A stretch of 14,257 nucleotides of DNA from Bacillota bacterium. GTDB lineage: Bacteria > Bacillota > Clostridia > Peptostreptococcales > Anaerovoracaceae. A program made the translations under genes and the position numbers. The DNA lies in the NCBI GenBank assembly GCA_016302925.1, contig JAEDMR010000031.1, positions 1 through 14,257 on the forward strand, in the 5' to 3' direction. Positions 1 through 7,104 of the stretch are shown here, in pieces (position 1 is the first letter of the stretch; every line of letters starts with the position of its first letter). The notes beneath the pieces were generated by a model. The model was not told the origin of the DNA. It did not search any database and worked only from the letters and a program-made list of their open reading frames with translations.

Positions 1-142
1 ACAGTTTTATCTGGATGATGATAGGATAGAAACCTATTATCCGATTTCCATCACCGCATCCCAGTACCGAAAGATTCATGACGGCATGCTGAAGATGGCA
101 GAAGCAGCACGTGCAGAAACAAATTCCAAGGCACAATCATAG
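1..142 (+). CDS. 3' end of an unidentified protein gene (partial)
   Basis: An open frame enters from the left edge (first complete codon at base 2) and stops at a TAG at 140-142, giving 46 C-terminal residues. The piece begins QFYLDDDRIETYYP, and its last ~25 residues are rich in Ala, Lys and Glu, suggesting a helical, soluble C-terminus. No catalytic motif or membrane segment is visible and I do not recognise the family. It runs towards the dipeptidase operon, and a symmetric stem-loop at 175-210 separates the two. The plausible amino-acid composition and the terminator right after the stop support it being real. Confidence 0.55.
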   Translation, partial: QFYLDDDRIETYYPISITASQYRKIHDGMLKMAEAARAETNSKAQS

Positions 143-174
143 GCATATTCTTACTCATACAAATACATCTTCCA

Positions 175-210
175 AAGAAACAGCCCGCTGCGTGCAGCGA
201 GCTGTTTCTT
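175..210. terminator. Bidirectional intrinsic terminator between convergent genes
   Basis: A 10-bp perfect stem (AAGAAACAGC at 175-184 with its complement at 201-210) is extended, after one C/A mismatch, by a GC-rich inner stem (186-191 with 194-199). The outer stem is A-rich on the left and T-rich on the right, so transcripts in either direction end in a U-rich 3' arm. It sits 32 bp after the stop of the plus-strand partial gene and 18 bp beyond the 3' end of the minus-strand small membrane protein gene, so it can serve both. Confidence 0.8.
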
Positions 211-228
211 GTCGTCATTCCCCTGATG

Positions 229-429
229 TCATAAAGCACGGATTCCCCATGTGATGATAAAAACTCCAAAAGCGGCAATCACCAGACAGAATGCCACCCG
301 AATCCGTCTGTTTTTCCGTTCCTCCTCATCATGGTTTTCCGTCTTCCCTTCCGCAAGCTTCCTTTTATAGGCATCCATTTCCTTTTTCACCTGATCCTCA
401 AAAGGTCGCTCCGGAATCTTAAATTTCAT
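229..429 (-). CDS. Small single-pass membrane protein, unknown function
   Basis: This 66-residue protein is not recognised. Residues 1-43 are highly charged and hydrophilic (many Lys, Glu and Arg, ending in RKNRRIRV). Residues 44-65 form one hydrophobic segment (AFCLVIAAFGVFIITWGI), consistent with a C-terminal membrane anchor with the positively charged side in the cytoplasm. A strong purine-rich ribosome binding site (GGAGAGGAGG) precedes the ATG. It lies 27 bp downstream of the dipeptidase gene on the same strand with no terminator between, so it is probably co-transcribed from the sigma-54 promoter at 1458-1473. It could be a membrane tether or an unrelated small protein; no function can be assigned from sequence. 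Confidence 0.7.
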   Translation of the reverse strand: MKFKIPERPFEDQVKKEMDAYKRKLAEGKTENHDEEERKNRRIRVAFCLVIAAFGVFIITWGIRAL

Positions 430-456
430 GGTCTCTCCTCCTCTCCTTTTTATGTC

Positions 457-1407
457 CTATTTTCCGAACACGTCCTTCATGACGCGCAGCGCATTCAGGT
501 GCGTAATCTTATCAATTTCGTCGTATGTAAAGTGACCTTCCAGTCTTTCAATCAGATGATCAAAACCGCCGTAGTTTACCAGTTCGCCGTTGTCTTCGAT
601 ACCGTCAAAGTCCGAACCGAAGCCGATGGCATCGATGCCGGCCTTATCCTTCATGTATTCCAGATGCTGAATAATCTGATCGAAGGTTGCATGCTCCGAT
701 CCCTCTTTCAGGAAGGACCGCTCAAAATTGATGCCCACGACACCGCCTGCGTTGCCCAGGGTCTTCAGCTGATCATCGGTCAGATTTCTTCTGTGGTTGC
801 AGAGTGCTCTCGCACAGGAATGGGAAGCGACGAACGGTTTTTTGCTGTATTTGGCAACATCATAGAATCCACCTTCTGACAGATGAGAAACATCGATGAT
901 CATGCCCAGTTCGTTCATCTTTTCCACCACTTCGATACCAAACGGTTTCAGCCCTCTCATGTGTTCTTCATGATCGTCTCTGCAGGGGAAACCAAGAGAA
1001 TTCTCAAAATTCCAAGTCAGTGTTATCAGCCGGATGCCCATGTCATATGCTTCCTGCAGCCGCTCAATTTTTCCGTCCAAGAATACACCGTCTTCCACAG
1101 TCAGCAGAGAAGAAAGCAGGCCAGCCTCCTGGTTGTTCTTTACATCCTCCACAGAAAGAGCCGGGCGAATCTTATCCTTATGCAGTTCCATCTGGCTCTG
1201 ATAATAGCCGTAAATGCCTTTCAGAATATCATAGGAATCCATGGTCTTCATTTCCTGGCGTGACAGATACATAGCGAAAAACTGCACCAGGCTGTCATGC
1301 TCCTTCAGCAGCTTCAGGTTGATGGAAGTCTCTCCATCATAGAAACTTCTCTCCGGTTTTCTCCAACCTTCGATCAAAGTATCACAATGCATATCCACAA
1401 TTCTCAT
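457..1407 (-). CDS. M19-family (renal/membrane-type) zinc dipeptidase
   Basis: This 316-residue metallopeptidase hydrolyses dipeptides; characterised M19 enzymes often accept a D-residue at the C-terminal position. The family's metal ligands are visible: the HxD motif in DMHCDT (H7, D9), the bridging Glu in LLTVEDG, the His in IIDVSHLSE and the His in VASHSCARAL. The GFGSDFDG motif near the C-terminus is also typical. No signal peptide is present, so it should be cytoplasmic despite the family name. An upstream in-frame ATG would extend it to 1482, but the start at 1407 has a perfect AGGAGG (complement of 1415-1420) 7 nt away, and the upstream extension would overlap the sigma-54 promoter. 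It is divergent from the alanine racemase gene and is followed by a small membrane protein gene. It lies about 40 nt downstream of the predicted start of a sigma-54 transcript. Substrate preference for D-containing dipeptides is inferred from family and context. Confidence 0.93.
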   Translation of the reverse strand: MRIVDMHCDTLIEGWRKPERSFYDGETSINLKLLKEHDSLVQFFAMYLSRQEMKTMDSYDILKGIYGYYQSQMELHKDKIRPALSVEDVKNNQEAGLLSSLLTVEDGVFLDGKIERLQEAYDMGIRLITLTWNFENSLGFPCRDDHEEHMRGLKPFGIEVVEKMNELGMIIDVSHLSEGGFYDVAKYSKKPFVASHSCARALCNHRRNLTDDQLKTLGNAGGVVGINFERSFLKEGSEHATFDQIIQHLEYMKDKAGIDAIGFGSDFDGIEDNGELVNYGGFDHLIERLEGHFTYDEIDKITHLNALRVMKDVFGK

Positions 1408-1457
1408 TTCAAATCCTCCTGTATCTATGATATAATAATCAATATGAATAAATACAA

Positions 1458-1473
1458 AGCAAGTATCATGCCA
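1458..1473 (-). promoter_or_regulatory. Sigma-54 (-24/-12) promoter of the dipeptidase operon
   Basis: On the minus strand the sequence reads TGGCAT-GATAC-TTGCT. GG (1472-1471) and GC (1460-1459) are separated by exactly 10 nt, as sigma-54 promoters require. Against the consensus TGGCACGRNNNTTGCW only one position differs (T for C). The predicted transcription start is about 1447, which leaves a leader of about 40 nt with an AGGAGG before the dipeptidase ATG at 1407. No convincing sigma-A promoter was seen in the same interval. Confidence 0.85.
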
Positions 1474-1505
1474 ACCTGGCACGACGTATGATGCGGCGTA
1501 TTGTA

Positions 1506-1521
1506 TGGCACGAGATTTGCA
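1506..1521 (+). promoter_or_regulatory. Sigma-54 (-24/-12) promoter of the alanine racemase gene
   Basis: The plus strand reads TGGCAC-GAGAT-TTGCA, a full match to TGGCACGRNNNTTGCW. GG is at 1507-1508 and GC at 1519-1520, with 10 nt between. The predicted start is about 1532, giving a leader of about 73 nt before the racemase ATG at 1605. It lies only 32 bp from the oppositely oriented sigma-54 promoter at 1458-1473, so one bound activator could serve both. Confidence 0.88.
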
Positions 1522-1549
1522 TTGTAAAATGCGTGGATATGCTTATGTT

Positions 1550-1569
1550 TTTTGTATTATCCGACAAAA
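1550..1569. promoter_or_regulatory. Inverted repeat TTTTGT-N8-ACAAAA, candidate activator site
   Basis: A perfect 6-bp dyad (1550-1555 with 1564-1569) lies in the racemase leader. Its centre is about 112 bp upstream of the predicted start of the divergent dipeptidase transcript, a normal distance for an enhancer-type site of a sigma-54 activator. It does not match the half-sites of the dyad at 7197-7214, so the assignment is weak. It could instead be a small leader hairpin. Confidence 0.25.
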
Positions 1570-1604
1570 CGTGCAGCAATGATTTTCAGGAGGAAAGAAG
1601 CAAG

Positions 1605-2720
1605 ATGAGAAAAGAAATCGTACGAGATACCCGCGTTACAGTGGATCTGGGAAGGCTGAAGCACAATATGCAGCTGATTCGCGAAATGGTCGGCGAAGAT
1701 GTGGCCATCATGCCGGTCATCAAAGCCAACGGCTACGGTCACGGAGCCATAGGAATCGCACCGACCCTGATGGAATGCGGCGTCACCTATCTGGCAGTTG
1801 CCACTTTAAGTGAAGCGCTGGACCTGAAGGACGCAAATCCGGATTACCCGGTTTTCATTCTGGGCCACACACCGGATCGTTTTCTTCACTACATCGTTGA
1901 AAATAATATTACCCAGACCGTGTTCTCTCTGGAACAGGTGAAGCTTCTGGGTGAACTGGCAGGAAAAGCAGGAAAGAAAGCAAAGGTGCATGTAAAGCTG
2001 GACACCGGTTTCCATCGTCTCGGCTGTATGCCGACACCGGAATACGAAGAAGAGGTATATCAGATGTTCAAGGTGGAAAACGTGGAAGTGGAAGGCATTT
2101 TCAGCCATCTGGCCCTGGCAGGTGAAGAAGAAGACGAAGCACAGTACCGCATGCTGACGGACTTTATCGACCGTCTTGAAAAGCGGGGCTGCACCTTCCG
2201 TTACCAGCATATCGCCGACAGCATCGCCTGCGTGGACTACCCGCAGTATAGAATGAACATGATCCGTCCGGGTGCACTGATCTACGGTATGATCGGCTTC
2301 CACAAGGGTAAGCTGCCGGTACAGCAGATCATGACCTTCCGCAGCGCCATTTCCCAGCTCCATACTCTGCAGCCGGGGGAAGGCCTCAGCTATGATTACG
2401 CCTGGAAGGCCCAGCGCGAAAGCATCATCGCAACCCTTCCATTTGGCTATGCCGATGGTTATCCAAGAAACATGCGGGATAAGGGTTATGTAATCATCAA
2501 CGGCGTGAAATGTCCGCTGGTAGGTATCATCTGCATGGATCAGTGCATGGCAGATGTCACCGATGTACCTGGCGTATGTCCTGGTATGGACGCAGTCATC
2601 TACGGAGACGGCAGTGACGGATCCATGACGATTCAGGAAGCTTCTGAACTGGCAGGCTCCAATAAAAATGAAATCCTCGCCCGTATTCTGGAACGTCCGG
2701 CAAGAGAGTACGTGAAATAA
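1605..2720 (+). CDS. alr: Alanine racemase (PLP-dependent)
   Basis: A 371-residue fold-type III PLP enzyme that interconverts L- and D-alanine in the cytoplasm. The PLP lysine is K40 in PVIKANGYGHG. The barrel motif KLDTGFHRLG carries the conserved Arg (R138). The second catalytic base is Y263 in GLSYDYAWK, and the C-terminal domain shows CMDQCMADVTD, a characteristic racemase motif. Length is normal for the family (about 360-390). The ORF could extend upstream to 1488, but the ATG at 1605 has an AGGAGG 8-9 nt upstream and gives the family-typical N-terminus. Upstream lies a near-perfect sigma-54 promoter (1506-1521), unusual for a wall-biosynthetic racemase. With dipeptidase and D-aminoacylase genes alongside, a catabolic role (D-Ala to L-Ala) is inferred. 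A different amino-acid racemase specificity within the same family cannot be excluded. Confidence 0.93.
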   Translation: MRKEIVRDTRVTVDLGRLKHNMQLIREMVGEDVAIMPVIKANGYGHGAIGIAPTLMECGVTYLAVATLSEALDLKDANPDYPVFILGHTPDRFLHYIVENNITQTVFSLEQVKLLGELAGKAGKKAKVHVKLDTGFHRLGCMPTPEYEEEVYQMFKVENVEVEGIFSHLALAGEEEDEAQYRMLTDFIDRLEKRGCTFRYQHIADSIACVDYPQYRMNMIRPGALIYGMIGFHKGKLPVQQIMTFRSAISQLHTLQPGEGLSYDYAWKAQRESIIATLPFGYADGYPRNMRDKGYVIINGVKCPLVGIICMDQCMADVTDVPGVCPGMDAVIYGDGSDGSMTIQEASELAGSNKNEILARILERPAREYVK

Positions 2721-2767
2721 ATAGGAATAAACAGGAATAAAAAGGATAAATGGATGAATAAAATAAT

Positions 2768-2796
2768 GAAAGTGCAGGCAAATCGTCTGCACTTTC
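2768..2796. terminator. Bidirectional terminator between alr and the sigma-54 activator gene
   Basis: GAAAGTGCAG (2768-2777) pairs perfectly with 2787-2796 around a 9-nt loop. On the plus strand it is followed by a T/C-rich run; on the minus strand it is followed by a T-rich stretch (complement of the A-rich 2753-2767). The stop of the minus-strand activator gene lies only 5 nt from the stem, and the alr stop lies 47 bp away, so it closes both converging units. Confidence 0.85.
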
Positions 2797-2801
2797 TTCT
2801 T

Positions 2802-4652
2802 TCAGAATTTAATGTGATATTTTTTCAGTTTATCGTAGAAAACCGTTCTGGACATATCAAGCTCCGTCATGGCAAGCTGTTTGTCACCGTTGTATTTCAG
2901 CAGGGTAACTTCCAGAATACGTTCTTCTTCCTTCTCCAGCATTTCCTTCATGGTAGTCGGAATACCGCCTTTTCCGATTTTCAGGTGTTCGGAATAGATG
3001 ATATTGGATTCGCATAAAGTAACCGCCCGTTCAATGGCATTTTCCAGTTCCCGCACGTTTCCCGGCCAGTTGTAGGAAATCATTTTCTGCAGTGCATCAC
3101 CGGAAAACTGCTTCTGTTCCAGACCGTAGTTTTCACAGACGATTTTCAGAATCTGATTGATCAGCAGATACAGATCTGCCTTCCTTTCACGAATCGGCGG
3201 AATCTCGATGGGGAATACATTGATCCGGTAAAATAGATCCTGCCGGAACCTGCCCATAGTCACCTCTTCCTCCAGGTTCTTATTGGTGGCAGCGATTACC
3301 CGGACGTCCACCTTAATCGGCTTAGAGGATCCAACCCTGTAGATTGTCTTGTTCTGCAGCACGTGAAGCAGCTTCACCTGAATATCCAGCGGGATTTCAC
3401 CTATCTCATCCAGAAAAATGGTCCCGCCGTTGGCCGCTTCAAAGAAACCGACCTTACCCTCGCTTCTGGCTCCGGTAAATGCCCCGCCCACATATCCGAA
3501 CAGTTCACTTTCGAAAAGGGAAGGGGCGATGGCATTGCAGTTTACCTCCACAAAAGGCGCGTTGGGATTGGCCGCCATATGTATTTCCCGGGCAAGCTTG
3601 GATTTACCCGTACCGCTTTCTCCGGTAATGATCACATTGAACCGGCTGCGTGAAGCCTTCCATGCCATGTATTTCACTTCACGGGTCTTCCGGCTCTTTC
3701 CTGCGAAAGCGCTGAACAGTTCCTCCGGGAAAACCTGTTTCTCCGGCTGATATTCTCCTTCACTGGCTTCCACCTGCCGGATGATCTCATTTCGGTCATC
3801 CAGCAGCTTTTCCAGGTTCTGTGCATCCTGCAGCAGCAGAAAGGCTCCGGAAGTCTCTGTGCCGTCACCATCTTTCCAGGGCACAATATTGCAGATAAAC
3901 GGTCTTTTATTGATTTCATACAGATGATCCGTCACCTGCTCCGCCTTGCCCTGCAGCACTGCGAACAGCCGCTCCGATAATGCAGATTCATCGAAGAGAT
4001 CCAGGAAGCGGACACCGTTCACATCCACATCCAGATCCTCTGTATTCTTTTCCAGCCAGCTTTCACCCCGCAGCAGCCTGCCCATATCCTCGTTTCTGGT
4101 ACTGTATCCCTTGGCCTGAAAGAACTTCACTTCTCCCGTCGTCCCGTCCAGGATAACCATGTTTCCCACGGAGTTAAAGAAGCCCAGCCGGAACACCTTG
4201 TCGTTGACCTGAATGGCCGTTTCCTTCTTTTCCATATCAACCGAAGCAGCAACATGGAACCCCAGATAATTGACGTCCAGCTTCAGCGGCGTATCCAGCA
4301 GATGGTTATGCAGAAATTTATACTGCGGCATCATCTTATCGTTTCCGTAGATTCCCACCGCCACAAGAATGTCTCCCTCACGGATTTCCTTATCATGAAT
4401 ATTCAGAAAGCTCAGTTCCCGTTCCGACAGTCCTCCATCGTCGTCTCCGATTCGATTGTCTGCGATGATTACAATATCTCCCTCTGAAACGCAGCCCGCA
4501 TCATGGCTGGCATGGGGGTTAAATACGATTCCCGTGATTTCCTTCGCCACCTGATTGCACCGACGGATAATCCCGCCCCGGTCCACATATACCACGCCCT
4601 GATGCATTCTGTCCATCAGCTGTTCCACAATTCGCTGTTCGCTTTGATTCAT
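2802..4652 (-). CDS. Sigma-54-dependent transcriptional activator (PAS / AAA+ / Fis-type HTH)
   Basis: A 616-residue enhancer-binding protein that uses ATP to open sigma-54 promoter complexes. Residues ~10-40 look PAS-like (QGVVYVDRGGIIRRCNQVAKEITG). The N-terminal ~300 residues form a sensory region, probably with a second PAS-like stretch at ~215-290; there is no phospho-receiver domain, so a small ligand rather than a kinase likely controls it. The AAA+ domain shows Walker A GESGTGKS (344-351), the sigma-54 contact loop GAFTGA (390-395), Walker B TIFLDE (411-416), the Arg region FRQDLFYR (469-476) and WPGNVREL (529-536). A Fis-type helix-turn-helix ends the protein (EVTLLKYNGDKQLAMTELDMSRTVFYDKLKKY). 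GAGGAG precedes the ATG. It is the last gene of the operon with the D-aminoacylase, 15 bp after the beta-lactamase-like gene. It is the obvious candidate activator of the three nearby sigma-54 promoters, including its own. The ligand is unknown. Confidence 0.93.
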   Translation of the reverse strand: MNQSEQRIVEQLMDRMHQGVVYVDRGGIIRRCNQVAKEITGIVFNPHASHDAGCVSEGDIVIIADNRIGDDDGGLSERELSFLNIHDKEIREGDILVAVGIYGNDKMMPQYKFLHNHLLDTPLKLDVNYLGFHVAASVDMEKKETAIQVNDKVFRLGFFNSVGNMVILDGTTGEVKFFQAKGYSTRNEDMGRLLRGESWLEKNTEDLDVDVNGVRFLDLFDESALSERLFAVLQGKAEQVTDHLYEINKRPFICNIVPWKDGDGTETSGAFLLLQDAQNLEKLLDDRNEIIRQVEASEGEYQPEKQVFPEELFSAFAGKSRKTREVKYMAWKASRSRFNVIITGESGTGKSKLAREIHMAANPNAPFVEVNCNAIAPSLFESELFGYVGGAFTGARSEGKVGFFEAANGGTIFLDEIGEIPLDIQVKLLHVLQNKTIYRVGSSKPIKVDVRVIAATNKNLEEEVTMGRFRQDLFYRINVFPIEIPPIRERKADLYLLINQILKIVCENYGLEQKQFSGDALQKMISYNWPGNVRELENAIERAVTLCESNIIYSEHLKIGKGGIPTTMKEMLEKEEERILEVTLLKYNGDKQLAMTELDMSRTVFYDKLKKYHIKF

Positions 4653-4667
4653 TCTGACTCCTCTTCC

Positions 4668-5486
4668 TTACTCTTGTTCTGCCAGGCGCGCCATGACAGC
4701 CTCGATGCTGCCGGCGTCTTCTGCCAGTGTACGGGTGGTTCTCCGGATGAAGTCCTCGTACACCTGCATGTTGTTCCCTATATAAGCATAACACAAAATG
4801 AAAGGTTTTTCAGCAAAAACTATGCCCACATCATGGGCTTTATCTTCTTCATCTCCGGTTTTATGCGCCATCGGGAAATCCATCGGCAGAAATCCGCCCA
4901 TTTTATGATTGATCTGCTGCTGGCGCAGAATATTTTCCAGCCACTGGGAAGATTCTGCATCAATCAGCGTCCGGTCGTACATCTTTTTCAGCAGTATCCC
5001 CATTTCCTCCGGAACGAAATAATTATTGATTCCCCGGTTTTCCCGTTCCAGATCCCAGTATTCCCGGTTAAACTGCGTTCCGATCAGTCCCAGTTCCAGA
5101 AACTTTTCATGAATCAATTCCGCACCGTAATGCCGGAATAACACATTGGTAGCACAGCTGTCACTGATGGTAATCATGAATTTGCAAAGGGTCTCAATAT
5201 CCAGCGTCGGTTCTCCGGTCATATGCTGCACCACACCGCAGCCGGGAATCTTCTGGCTTTCCTTTACCGTAATCTGATCGCGGAAGCTGGTCAGTCCCTG
5301 CTTTTTCATCAGAAGAATAGCAGCCATCAGCGGAAGCTTCACGATGCTTGCTGCCAGATACGGTTCCTTTTCTCTGTATCCCCAGGTCTCGCCGGTCACC
5401 AGATTCTGATAATAAATACCGCCCCTGCCCTGGTTTTCGCTTTCGATTTTCTGAATTTCTTCGATGATTTCCGTCTTTCTGTCCAT
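4668..5486 (-). CDS. Class A beta-lactamase-like serine hydrolase, predicted cytoplasmic
   Basis: A 272-residue member of the serine beta-lactamase/DD-peptidase superfamily. The nucleophile motif SIVK (S47-K50), an SDS triad (S108-S110, in place of the SDN usual in class A enzymes) and KTG (K209-G211) are all present in the right order and spacing. The omega-loop ELN motif of true class A beta-lactamases is not clear: the Glu in NREYWD (E142) falls near that place, but the following Asn is absent. There is no signal peptide, whereas resistance beta-lactamases are exported. A longer ORF reaches 5534, but ATG 5486 has AGGAG at good spacing and begins 1 bp after the stop of the upstream D-aminoacylase gene. 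The operon partners suggest an intracellular amidase or peptidase acting on D-amino-acid compounds; antibiotic resistance is less likely. Substrate is inferred only. Confidence 0.8.
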   Translation of the reverse strand: MDRKTEIIEEIQKIESENQGRGGIYYQNLVTGETWGYREKEPYLAASIVKLPLMAAILLMKKQGLTSFRDQITVKESQKIPGCGVVQHMTGEPTLDIETLCKFMITISDSCATNVLFRHYGAELIHEKFLELGLIGTQFNREYWDLERENRGINNYFVPEEMGILLKKMYDRTLIDAESSQWLENILRQQQINHKMGGFLPMDFPMAHKTGDEEDKAHDVGIVFAEKPFILCYAYIGNNMQVYEDFIRRTTRTLAEDAGSIEAVMARLAEQE

Positions 5487-5487
5487 T

Positions 5488-7074
5488 TTATTTTTCTCCT
5501 TTCCCTCTTCGCAAAATCTGTCCGCTCCGTGCACCGGTGTGCCTGCCGTTTTCGGCGGTCAGCACGCCGTTTACATACACTCTGAGGATTCCCTCACAAG
5601 GCTGTTTCGGCTTGCTGTAATCCGGTGTATCCTTTATATTATCGAAATCAAAGAGCACCAAGTCAGCCCACATGCCTTCCCGAATCAGCCCTCTGTCCTG
5701 CAGACCCAGTCTGCCTGCAGGAAGTCCTGTCATCTTGAAAACAGCCGTCTCCAGCGGAAACAGCTTCCGCTCCCTGCAGTATTTTCCGATAATTCGCGGA
5801 AATGTACCATACCATCTCGGATGCGGCTGTCCAGGATAATCCAGCGATACTGCCTCGCCATCAGAGCCTGTCATGACAAACGGCTGCTTCATGATATACT
5901 CAATATCCTCTTCGCACATGCCGAAGTTGACTTCACCTACCCGGCAGCGTTCTTCCACCACCAGGTCAAAGCATGCATCCGCAGGATCCACCCCACGAAT
6001 TTCTGCGATTTCCTCTATCGATTTACCCACGGTCCACTGGTTCTTTTCACTTTCTGCATAAGCGACGAAGATATCTCCCCATCTGCCGATGTGGGAAGCA
6101 TTGGCTTCTTCATTGATTCGTTTCCGCTGCTCCGGATCTGTCAGCCTGGAGATCATCGCATCCACTCCGCCTTCAAACGCCCACAGGGGTACATTGCTGT
6201 CAAGAGTCGTAGCGGACGCACTGTACGGATATTGATCTGCCTTCACATCCAGTCCGCGCCTCCGTGCCTGCTCCATCAGAGCAATCGTCGTGCGGCAATG
6301 CACCTGCCAGACAGATTTCCGCGTCACTTTGTGATGTGAGATCTGCAGTGGTGCACCGGACCGTTCTGCGATTTCCAACGCTTCCTTCACGGCCTCTACC
6401 ACGCCTTCCCCCTCATCCCGCATGTGGGTTTCATAAAACGCACCGTAAGGGACCAGTTCCCGACACAGTTCCGCCAGCTCATCCGCATCTGCATAGCAGC
6501 CCGGTGGATAAATCAGTCCGCTGGACATACAGAATGCCCCATCTTCCATTGCCTGCCGCAGCATCTCCTTCATATGCTTCATTTCCTCATTCGTTGGTTT
6601 CCTGGCATCAAACCCCATGGCCGCCAGACGAATACTGCCATGTCCCACCGCAGTTCCGAAATTGGTGCTGGTCTTCTCCTCTTTCACCCGGTCCAGAAAC
6701 TGACCGATGGTTTCCCATGTGTAATCCAGGTTTCCCACATAATCCTTCAGCATCTGCTTTCTTTCAGGATCCCGGCTGACCGGAGCCACTGACAGGCCGC
6801 AGGCACCGCCGATTTCTGTGGTAATGCCCTGAAAGATCCGACTCTCCGCCTTAGGATATGTCAGAAGAGATGTATCACTGTGGCAGTGAATATCGATAAA
6901 GCCCGGTGCAAGATACCGATCTTCTCCATCGACCACTTCACACGCCTGCTCATTCATTCCTGCTTCAGCACCGATCCGGACAATTCGTCCGTCCTTCACC
7001 GCGATGCTTCCCCGATACCAGGGTGCACCGGTGCCGTCCAGAATTCTGACATTTTTCAAGATTAAATCATACAT
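5488..7074 (-). CDS. N-acyl-D-amino-acid deacylase (D-aminoacylase family)
   Basis: A 528-residue amidohydrolase-superfamily enzyme expected to split N-acyl-D-amino acids into a carboxylate and a free D-amino acid in the cytoplasm. Visible features are the HxH metal motif in GFIDIHCHSD (H63, H65), C92 in GGACGLS (the Cys position used for metal binding in the family, here with Ala where Asn is common), ETHMRDEG (H217), QISHHKV (H247/H248), DQYPYSAS and the catalytic Asp in MTGSDGEA (D405). The C-terminal segment (GMWADLVLFD, VYVNGV) is the usual returning beta-sandwich. Length fits the ~480-540 range. GGAGG lies 9 nt upstream of the ATG, and a sigma-54 promoter sits at 7105-7120 with a predicted leader of about 20 nt. 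It is the first gene of a three-gene operon with the serine hydrolase and the activator. A related dihydroorotase-like or D-glutamate/D-aspartate deacylase specificity is possible. Confidence 0.88.
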   Translation of the reverse strand: MYDLILKNVRILDGTGAPWYRGSIAVKDGRIVRIGAEAGMNEQACEVVDGEDRYLAPGFIDIHCHSDTSLLTYPKAESRIFQGITTEIGGACGLSVAPVSRDPERKQMLKDYVGNLDYTWETIGQFLDRVKEEKTSTNFGTAVGHGSIRLAAMGFDARKPTNEEMKHMKEMLRQAMEDGAFCMSSGLIYPPGCYADADELAELCRELVPYGAFYETHMRDEGEGVVEAVKEALEIAERSGAPLQISHHKVTRKSVWQVHCRTTIALMEQARRRGLDVKADQYPYSASATTLDSNVPLWAFEGGVDAMISRLTDPEQRKRINEEANASHIGRWGDIFVAYAESEKNQWTVGKSIEEIAEIRGVDPADACFDLVVEERCRVGEVNFGMCEEDIEYIMKQPFVMTGSDGEAVSLDYPGQPHPRWYGTFPRIIGKYCRERKLFPLETAVFKMTGLPAGRLGLQDRGLIREGMWADLVLFDFDNIKDTPDYSKPKQPCEGILRVYVNGVLTAENGRHTGARSGQILRRGKGEK

Positions 7075-7104
7075 CTGTTTTCGCCTCCATTCAAGCGATA
7101 AATA

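Noticed and set aside
1420..1450. AT-rich TATTAT/TATAAT-like hexamers in the dipeptidase leader as a sigma-A promoter
   Set aside because: No -35 element with 16-18 bp spacing fits, and the stretch lies where the sigma-54 transcript would start. AT-rich sequence downstream of -12 elements is common.
1477..1494. A third TGGCAC on the plus strand in the alr/dipeptidase region, forming the palindrome-like TGCCAACCTGGCA with the minus-strand -24 element
   Set aside because: The required GC at the -12 position is missing at 10-nt spacing (the next GC is 13 nt away), so it is not a sigma-54 promoter.
2718..2760. A-rich stretch with AGGAATAAA-like units repeated after the alr stop
   Set aside because: Short degenerate repeats in an A-rich spacer before a terminator; they resemble ribosome binding sites but no ORF of useful length follows them.
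1806..2792. Minus-strand open frame of 328 codons opposite alr
   Set aside because: It is antisense to the full alanine racemase coding region, rich in Cys and His without a recognisable domain, and without a ribosome binding site context that fits.
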